This document shows positions 14,513 to 19,503 of a stretch of 19,503 bases of DNA, piece by piece (positions within the stretch are counted from its first letter, which is position 1; each line of letters opens with the position of its first letter). This DNA comes from Clostridiales bacterium. GTDB lineage: Bacteria; Bacillota; Clostridia; Oscillospirales; Acutalibacteraceae. A program made the position numbers and the translations under genes. Location of the stretch: positions 1 through 19,503 of the forward strand of contig JAJQDK010000073.1 in assembly GCA_021202245.1 (NCBI GenBank), in the 5' to 3' direction. The notes under the pieces are model-generated. The model saw nothing but the letters and a program-made list of their open reading frames with translations, had not been told where the DNA came from and did not search any database.

Positions 14513-14791
14513 ATGATTGAACAGGAGCTTGACAGACTTTTAAAAGACGCAAAGCAAAATCCCCGGTTAAAAAGCGATTTAATCAAAACAAAAAATTCAG
14601 ACGACCCCGTTGCCGCCTTTTGCAGCTGCTGCATGGACAACGGCTATGATATCAAAATCGGAGAGCTGATTGCCGCAGGTCAGGATGCAAACGATGCAAA
14701 ACTCAGGAGCGTAAACGGCGGCGGAGTAAACGGAATTGACGGCTGGGACGATGCCTACGAGCAGTTTTTCCTCACTCTTGAATGGACTTGA
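14513..14791 (+). CDS. Nif11-like leader-type peptide with GGG motif, 92 aa
   Basis: The 92-aa product starts MIEQELDRLLKDAKQNPRLK, then DPVAAFCSCCMDNGYDIKIG (32-50, with Cys 37, 39 and 40) and ELIAAGQ, and has KLRSVNGGG (63-71) before a 21-residue tail ending FFLTLEWT. The helical pattern of an N-terminal leader, a motif of the type EDGYDIxxxEL and a late Gly-Gly site resembles Nif11-related leader peptides of ribosomal natural products, which are abundant in Clostridia. The tail contains no Cys and only two Thr, so it is not an obvious lanthipeptide core. No modifying enzyme or exporter is nearby. The start follows GGAGG by 6-7 nt; a frame extension seven codons upstream has no site. No good promoter lies between it and the strong upstream terminator. 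Family assignment is by pattern, not by search. Confidence 0.7.
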   Translation: MIEQELDRLLKDAKQNPRLKSDLIKTKNSDDPVAAFCSCCMDNGYDIKIGELIAAGQDANDAKLRSVNGGGVNGIDGWDDAYEQFFLTLEWT

Positions 14792-14880
14792 AGTATTCCT
14801 GACGTTTTTTAATAATTTCATTTTGTTCAACTTAAGAAAAACTAAGTCGGTAAATATGTAATGTATACCGCTGTGTACTG

Positions 14881-14969
14881 ACGTATAATTTCCCACACGT
14901 TCGTAGCGGCGCACAGTGTGCGCCATCGCCGCTCCGCACACCACTGTGTGCCTACGTACAATTTCCCAC
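14881..14969. repeat. Inverted pair of REP-like palindromes with direct-repeat flanks
   Basis: Plus-strand copy B: GTAG (14903-14906), C, perfect hairpin GGCGCAC/GTGCGCC with loop AGT (14908-14924). Minus-strand copy C: GTAG (14955-14952), hairpin GCACAC/GTGTGC with loop AGTG (14951-14936). They converge across an 11-nt linker, the layout of bacterial BIMEs. The pair is bracketed by ACGTATAATTTCCCAC (14881-14896) and ACGTACAATTTCCCAC (14954-14969), 15 of 16 identical. The gene-free stretch 14792-15257 contains this pair, a second possible repeat, two terminators and otherwise nothing recognisable. Confidence 0.75.
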
Positions 14970-15080
14970 TGCAGCCCGTGGCTCCCTCTGATGAGGAGGC
15001 ACGAAAATGGCACAACTCCTTAAGTTGACGACATTGCCTCGGAGGGGAAGGCTTCAGTAAGCAGGAAAACGTCATCTTTC
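14970..15080. repeat. Possible second dispersed repeat
   Basis: The stretch has GGCTCCCTC, TGAT, GAGGAGGC (14979-15000, an imperfect hairpin), a small CAACT/AGTTG hairpin (15013-15027) and CTCGGAGGGGAAGGC (15038-15052) that can pair back with GGCTCCCTC. It resembles, from memory, CTCCCTC-TGAT-GAGGGAG repeats scattered in gut Clostridia. Only one copy is in the window, so the call cannot be proven here. Confidence 0.35.
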
Positions 15081-15116
15081 AGCAAGGCTTCTCCTCGAAG
15101 GAAAGCCTTTTTGCTG
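15081..15116 (+). terminator. Plus-strand terminator in the repeat region
   Basis: AAGGCTT and TCCT (15084-15095, C15091 bulged) pair with AGGAAAGCCTT (15099-15109) around CGA, followed by TTT within a T run and TTGCTG that can pair with CAGCAA. It may end transcripts from the Nif11-like gene about 290 nt upstream. Confidence 0.65.
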
Positions 15117-15133
15117 CTGTGGGTGTTGCAGGG

Positions 15134-15171
15134 CAAAACAAAAGCAGGGGCGCACAGCGGTGCGACCCTGC
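15134..15171 (-). terminator. Terminator of malQ-glgP, possibly derived from a REP-like repeat
   Basis: GCAGGG and CGCAC (15144-15155) pair with GTGCG and CCCTGC (15160-15171) with one G/A mismatch and loop AGCG. On the minus strand TTTTGTTTT follows, 87 nt after the glgP stop. Read on plus, GCAG then GGGCGCAC, AGCG, GTGCG closely resembles the GTAG hairpins 200 nt away. Confidence 0.85.
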
Positions 15172-15257
15172 CGAAAAGCTAAGTTAAAATTCAGCTTGTT
15201 TTATGCCTGCTCCGAGAGAAATCGGAATCAAGCTCCGAGCAAAATTTATGCCCTGAT

Positions 15258-17630
15258 TTATTTTTGGTTCTTATAGCTTGTGTGCCAAATATCCTTTGCA
15301 TATTCAACAATAGCACGGTCAGACGAGAACTTGCCTGCATTGGCTACATTGAGGAGGCACTTTTTGCCGAACTCTCTGCGGTTAGCATAGTCTGCGTTAG
15401 CCTTGATTTTTGCATCAACATAGAGCGGTAAATCGTAGATAAGGAAGTAGTTGTCCGCCTTTTGCCACGATGAATCCTTGAGGAGAGAATCGTGAAGCTC
15501 TCTGAAGCTTCCCTCTCCCTGCGCGCCGTTATCATTAAAGGTGCCGTCAATAAGCGTGTCCACAACTCTCTTGATTTCGGGGTTAGCGTCATAGAGAGCC
15601 TTGGGGTTGTAGCCCTCGGCTTTGAGCTTTTCAATGTCCTCAACTCTTGCGCCGAAGATATATTCGTTTTCCTCGCCTGCGCACTCTGCAATTTCAATGT
15701 TAGCTCCGTCATATGTGCCGAGCGTAACTGCGCCGTTGAGCATAAACTTCATATTGCCCGTACCGGAAGCCTCAAGACCTGCCGTTGATGTCTGCTCGGA
15801 AATATCGGCTGCAACAACAATCTTCTCCGCATAGGATACGTTGTAGTTAGAGATGAAATAAACCTGCAGCAAATCCTTTGTATCGGGGTCGTTGTTTACA
15901 AGGTTTGCAATCTCATTGATATACTTGATGATTGCCTTAGCTCTTGCATAACCCGGAGCTGCCTTTGCGCCGAAAATAAAGGTTGTGGGAGTCCAGTTTT
16001 CAAGCTTTTTGTCCTTGAGTCTGAAATAGATGGTCATAATGGAGAAAGCGTTGAGAAGCTGTCTTTTGTACTCGTGCAAACGCTTAACCTGAACGTCGTA
16101 GATTGAATCCGGATTGATATCAAATCCGTCCATCTTCTTGATGTATTCGGCAAGCTGAACCTTTTTCTTCTTTTTGATGTTGTTGAACTTTGTGATTGTT
16201 CTTGCATCGGTGCAGTCATTGAGCTTTGAAAGCAGCGAAAGGTCTGTGAGCCACTCGTCCGAGCCTACCTTTTCGGTAATCAAGGCGGAAAGCTCGGGGT
16301 TGCAAAGACCGAGCCAACGGCGCTGTGTGATGCCGTTAGTCTTGTTCTGGAATCTCTCGGGATATACCTGATACCACTCCTTGAGCACGTCGTCCTTCAA
16401 GATTTCGGTATGAAGCATTGCAACTCCGTTTACATAGGTTGAAGAGTAGGTTGCAAGTCTTGCCATATGAACGACGTTGCCGTCGATAATGCGCATCTTG
16501 GACTTCAGCTCCTCGCTTACGCCCTTTGAAGTAAGCTCTTCCTGACATTTGTTTGCAATGAGGCAAATAATGTGATAGATTTCGGGGATAACCTGAGTCA
16601 TAAGGTCAGCGGGCCATTTTTCAAGAGCCTCGCCGAGTACGGTGTGGTTTGTATAATTAAATGTTTTTCTTGCAATCTCAAAGGCGTCGTCAAAGCTTAA
16701 GCCCTCAGCCGTAAGAAGCCTTACAAGCTCCGGTACGCAGGAAACGGGATGAGTGTCGTTGAGCTGAATTGTGTTTTCCTGAGCAAAGAAGCTGAAGTCG
16801 GTGCCGTGCTTAGCCTTGTAGCGGCGGAGAATATCCTGAAGTGAAGCGGAGCAGAAGAAATACTGCTGCTTTAATCTCAGAACCTTGCCCTCATACTTGT
16901 TGTCATTGGGATAAAGAACCATTGAAATGTTCTCTGCATCTGTCTTTTCCTTAACAGCCTTGTCATACTCGGTGTTGTTAAAGGCGGTGAAGTCAAAGTC
17001 CTCAACAGCCTCAGACTGCCAAAGGCGAAGCGTGTTGATGTTCTTCGTTTTGCAGCCGATAACAGCCATATCATAGGGAACAGCCTTAACGGTCTGACCC
17101 TTAAAGGAAACAGTAACGGCCTCGTCCTCACGGCGCAGGCACCACGGGTCCTCAAATTTCTGCCAGTTGTCGGCAACCTCTACCTGATAGCCGTCCTTGA
17201 TAAGCTGCTTGAAAAGACCGTATTTATAACGGATTCCGTAGCCGTCCAGGGGAACCTCCTGAGTTGCGGCACTGTCAAGATAACAGGCTGCAAGACGTCC
17301 GAGTCCGCCGTTGCCGAGGGCTGCATCGTCAATTTCTTCAAAGGTGTTAATGTCAACGCCCTTTTTCTTGAGCATCTTTGTAACATCATCAAGAATTCCG
17401 AGGCAGTACAGGTTGTTGTACATCATTCTGCCCATCAGAAATTCCGCCGAGAAATAGTATGCTCTGCGTTCACTGTCGTGCTTTTTCTTGCTTGCGTCCC
17501 AATCGTCTGCGATTTCTCCCATTACAGCCTTGCCGAGTGAAAGATGAAGTTCGGAAGGAGTAAGCTCTGAAATCTTTTTACAGTACGTTGACTGCGCCGT
17601 AAGCTCAAGTTTGTCCATAATATTACCCAT
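15258..17630 (-). CDS. glgP: Glycogen/maltodextrin phosphorylase
   Basis: GlgP releases glucose-1-phosphate from the ends of alpha-1,4-glucans using inorganic phosphate and pyridoxal phosphate (GT35 family). The 790-aa protein has ERRAYYFSAEFLMGR (55-69), NGGLGRLAACYLDSAATQ (107-124), QLNDTHPVSCVPELVRLL and the PLP-binding EASGTGNMK with Lys 628, then NGAVTLGTYDGANIEI. Length is at the short end of the normal range. The start MGNIMDKLELT follows GGAGG by 8 nt, a site inside the last codons of malQ; a later ATG four codons in is less well placed. It lies 3 nt after malQ, so the two are co-transcribed. Together they shorten and rebuild linear maltodextrins. Confidence 0.96.
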   Translation of the reverse strand: MGNIMDKLELTAQSTYCKKISELTPSELHLSLGKAVMGEIADDWDASKKKHDSERRAYYFSAEFLMGRMMYNNLYCLGILDDVTKMLKKKGVDINTFEEIDDAALGNGGLGRLAACYLDSAATQEVPLDGYGIRYKYGLFKQLIKDGYQVEVADNWQKFEDPWCLRREDEAVTVSFKGQTVKAVPYDMAVIGCKTKNINTLRLWQSEAVEDFDFTAFNNTEYDKAVKEKTDAENISMVLYPNDNKYEGKVLRLKQQYFFCSASLQDILRRYKAKHGTDFSFFAQENTIQLNDTHPVSCVPELVRLLTAEGLSFDDAFEIARKTFNYTNHTVLGEALEKWPADLMTQVIPEIYHIICLIANKCQEELTSKGVSEELKSKMRIIDGNVVHMARLATYSSTYVNGVAMLHTEILKDDVLKEWYQVYPERFQNKTNGITQRRWLGLCNPELSALITEKVGSDEWLTDLSLLSKLNDCTDARTITKFNNIKKKKKVQLAEYIKKMDGFDINPDSIYDVQVKRLHEYKRQLLNAFSIMTIYFRLKDKKLENWTPTTFIFGAKAAPGYARAKAIIKYINEIANLVNNDPDTKDLLQVYFISNYNVSYAEKIVVAADISEQTSTAGLEASGTGNMKFMLNGAVTLGTYDGANIEIAECAGEENEYIFGARVEDIEKLKAEGYNPKALYDANPEIKRVVDTLIDGTFNDNGAQGEGSFRELHDSLLKDSSWQKADNYFLIYDLPLYVDAKIKANADYANRREFGKKCLLNVANAGKFSSDRAIVEYAKDIWHTSYKNQK

Positions 17631-17633
17631 TGA

Positions 17634-19121
17634 TTAGTCCTCCAGTCGTCCGCTATTTTCAGACATAGTTTTTAATTTATCTGCAAGCTCCTCTGTAAGA
17701 GCATCGCTTTCAAGCCGCCATACCCAGTTGCCACCGAGAGTAGAGGGAATGTTCATTCTTGCCTCTTTGCCCAAGCCGAGAATATCCTGCATGGGAATAA
17801 TCGCCATATCAGCCTTGCTCTCATAAGCCGTGCGGATAAGTCCCCGGTTAAAAGGCTCGTCATCCGGCATTTTGCAGTAGCTTCTTGCATAGCTTACATC
17901 CTCGGGCTTTGCGGTTTCTTCCCAGCCCATTATGGTATCGTTGTCGTGCGTACCGGTATAAACCACGCAGTTTTCGGTATATTTATGAGGGAGATAGTCG
18001 TTTTCCTCTCCGCTGTCAAATGCAAATTCAAGAACCTTCATTCCCGGATAGCCCGTCTGCTCCATAAGCTCGGTAACATCGGGAGTGAGCGTTCCGAGGT
18101 CCTCGGCTACAATCTTTATATCGCCGAGCTTTTCCTCCATCAGCTCAAAGAAGCCTATTCTCGGTCCGTCAATCCACTCGCCGTTTATTGCGTTCTCGGC
18201 GGGATAGGGAATTGAATAATAGCTTGCAAAAGCTCTGAAGTGGTCTATTCTTGTTATGTCAAAAAGCTTTGAAGCCGCCTTTATGCGCTCAAACCACCAC
18301 TCATAGCCGGTCTGCTCAAGATAATCCCAATCATAAAGAGGATTGCCCCAAAGCTGACCCGTTTCGGAGAAATAATCGGGCGGGCAGCCTGCAACGGCAA
18401 TCGGGTCGCCGTTGTCATAAAGCTGAAACAGCTCCGGATTAGCCCAGGTGTCTGCGCTGTCCATTGCAACGTAAATGGGCATATCACCCAAAATCTTAAT
18501 TCCGAGTCCGTTTACATAAGCGCGGAAGGACTCCCACTGCTCATAAAATTTGAACTGTACAAATTTCCAAAAGTCCACGTCGTCCTTAAGTCTGCGCTCA
18601 TAACGCCTAACCGCTGCATCCTTGTGCATTTTGATTTCTTCGTCGGGCCACTCAACCCAAGAAACCATATCAAAGCTCTTTTTAACAGCCATATAAAGGG
18701 CATAGTTTTTGAGCCATTTGGAATTTTTGCGCTTGAATGATGAAAATTCCTTTTGGTCGCATTTCTTGAAGTTATTATAGGCAATTTTTAAAACTTCAAA
18801 TCTGCTGTTGTAAATTTTTTCGTAATCAACCTCGGTATCGTTTGTACCCCAATCATAGCTTTCAATCTCTTCTTTTGTCACAAGACCCTCGTCACAGAGG
18901 ATATCAAGGTCAATCAGATAAGGATTGCCTGCATAGGTTGAAAACGACTGGTACGGTGAATCGCCGTAGCTCGTAGGTCCAACGGGAAGAATCTGCCATA
19001 CTGTCTGACCGGCTTTCTTTAAAAAGTCGGCAAACCTGCGCGCCTCTTTGCCGATTGTGCCTATTCCGTAGGGGGACGGAAGCGAAGTAATAGATAAAAG
19101 AACACCTGCGCTTCTGACCAT
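17634..19121 (-). CDS. malQ: 4-alpha-glucanotransferase (amylomaltase)
   Basis: MalQ (GH77) transfers alpha-1,4-glucan segments between maltodextrins, making chains long enough for the phosphorylase encoded next. The 495-aa protein is of bacterial amylomaltase length: MVRSAGVLLSITSLPSPYG, ILPVGPTSYGDSPYQSFSTY (44-63), the nucleophile Asp 293 in RIDHFRAF, acid/base Glu 340 in VAEDLG and the HD pair 392-393 in THDNDT. GGAG lies about 10 nt upstream of the ATG. It is the first gene of malQ-glgP and has a good promoter. The pair suits storage glycogen or imported starch breakdown; glgA, glgB and glgC are not in the window. Confidence 0.97.
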   Translation of the reverse strand: MVRSAGVLLSITSLPSPYGIGTIGKEARRFADFLKKAGQTVWQILPVGPTSYGDSPYQSFSTYAGNPYLIDLDILCDEGLVTKEEIESYDWGTNDTEVDYEKIYNSRFEVLKIAYNNFKKCDQKEFSSFKRKNSKWLKNYALYMAVKKSFDMVSWVEWPDEEIKMHKDAAVRRYERRLKDDVDFWKFVQFKFYEQWESFRAYVNGLGIKILGDMPIYVAMDSADTWANPELFQLYDNGDPIAVAGCPPDYFSETGQLWGNPLYDWDYLEQTGYEWWFERIKAASKLFDITRIDHFRAFASYYSIPYPAENAINGEWIDGPRIGFFELMEEKLGDIKIVAEDLGTLTPDVTELMEQTGYPGMKVLEFAFDSGEENDYLPHKYTENCVVYTGTHDNDTIMGWEETAKPEDVSYARSYCKMPDDEPFNRGLIRTAYESKADMAIIPMQDILGLGKEARMNIPSTLGGNWVWRLESDALTEELADKLKTMSENSGRLED

Positions 19122-19221
19122 AAAAAATCAACTCCATTCTGACGGATATTAAGTTTTCAAATCTGCGGGTGTGCGGCGATAAACCGTGTAAAATACCACA
19201 CATTTCCACAGTAACAAGAAC

Positions 19222-19250
19222 ATTTTAGCATATTAACAAATATTTTACAA
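19222..19250 (-). promoter_or_regulatory. Promoter of malQ-glgP
   Basis: Minus strand -35 TTGTAA (19245-19250), 17-nt spacer, extended -10 TGCTAAAAT (hexamer 19222-19227). The leader is about 90 nt. It contains GTGT and ACAC repeats but no operator that can be named with confidence. Confidence 0.75.
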
Positions 19251-19291
19251 GATATTTTTTTACATTTACATTCTTTTGATTTTCGCTTAAA

Positions 19292-19503
19292 TCAAATCAG
19301 GCTCAAAACAGTAAACAAAACGGCGTCGGTTGTCATTTTCCTTATATAGCTCCTTGAATTTAACCTGTTTTCGTTTCCTCCGAGGCTGAGGCGGAGCGCA
19401 TAGGTCTTTTTGTCCGTGCATATTCCGACATACACAAGTCCCACCGGCTTTTCGGGGGTTCCTCCCGTGGGGCCCGCAATTCCCGTTGTGCTTACGCCGA
19501 TAT
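19292..19503 (-). CDS. cinA: CinA family protein, C-terminal part
   Basis: The last 70 codons of a CinA-type protein; the rest lies beyond the right edge. The motif GIAGPTGGTPEKPVGLVYVG is the signature of the C-terminal CinA domain, which in characterised members is a nicotinamide mononucleotide deamidase (PncC) in pyridine nucleotide salvage. Full-length CinA also carries an N-terminal domain of about 170 residues, which cannot be checked here, so a stand-alone PncC is equally possible. The protein ends FTVLSLI with a TGA. The malQ promoter begins about 40 nt after the stop, and no clear terminator is seen between them. Confidence 0.88.
   Translation of the reverse strand, partial: IGVSTTGIAGPTGGTPEKPVGLVYVGICTDKKTYALRLSLGGNENRLNSRSYIRKMTTDAVLFTVLSLI

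Noticed and set aside
14597..15075. Two minus-strand open frames (138 and 77 codons) over the Nif11-like gene and repeat region
   Set aside because: They run through palindromic repeats and opposite to the better supported Nif11-like gene, with no recognisable motif or ribosome binding site.
15200..15257. Direct repeat GCTCCGAG (15209 and 15232) after glgP
   Set aside because: Eight bases, not recurring elsewhere in an arranged way, and with no clear hairpin; treated as background.
1..19503. Search for a CRISPR array, tRNA genes, integrase, toxin-antitoxin pair or defence system
   Set aside because: No regularly spaced repeats, cloverleaf sequences or matching proteins were seen; all large reading frames are explained by the listed genes.

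Overview
The window looks like a chromosomal stretch of a spore-forming, low-to-mid GC Firmicute of class Clostridia, most likely an Oscillospirales/Ruminococcaceae-type gut bacterium. The basis is an hrcA-grpE-dnaK-dnaJ-prmA heat-shock operon behind a CIRCE operator, a spoVAE homologue, a Firmicute-type DnaK, strong GGAGG ribosome binding sites throughout, and a malQ-glgP glucan operon. Assignment below class level is inference from general resemblance. No CRISPR array, tRNA, rRNA, integrase or transposase gene is visible.

Layout, left to right. Positions 1-497 (minus): 5' part of rfbA (glucose-1-phosphate thymidylyltransferase), which loses family similarity about 50 nt before the window edge. 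Positions 743-5734 (minus): a four-gene ABC operon (ATPase, ABC-2 permease, GldG-like protein, DUF4340 protein) with two TAATG overlaps and a 3' terminator. Positions 6027-6380 (plus): a solitary spoVAE, convergent with an uncharacterised four-helix membrane protein with a long acidic tail (6503-7135, minus); they share a bidirectional terminator. Positions 7264-13083 (minus): hrcA-grpE-dnaK-dnaJ-prmA, with a promoter and CIRCE upstream. Positions 13410-14791 (plus): small genes, namely a 99-aa membrane protein, rpsT, a 49-aa single-pass membrane protein and a 92-aa Nif11-like peptide, several with their own promoter and terminator. Positions 14792-15257: non-coding, filled with palindromic repeats and terminators. 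Positions 15258-19121 (minus): malQ-glgP for alpha-glucan turnover behind a good sigma-A promoter. Positions 19292-19503 (minus): 3' end of cinA.

The most unusual signal is a family of REP-like elements. Three hairpins (7246-7267, 14903-14924 and 14936-14955) each have a GTAG tetranucleotide at the 5' side and an AGT or AGTG loop. Two of them share a 12-nt flank and differ only at two compensated base pairs. One supplies the stop codon of prmA, two form a convergent BIME-like pair, and a decayed fourth copy appears to serve as the glgP terminator. This resembles the GTAG-hairpin substrates of RAYT (TnpA-REP) transposases, but no such transposase is in the window. Second in interest is the orphan Nif11-like peptide with a triple-glycine motif. 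The rest is mostly housekeeping sequence.
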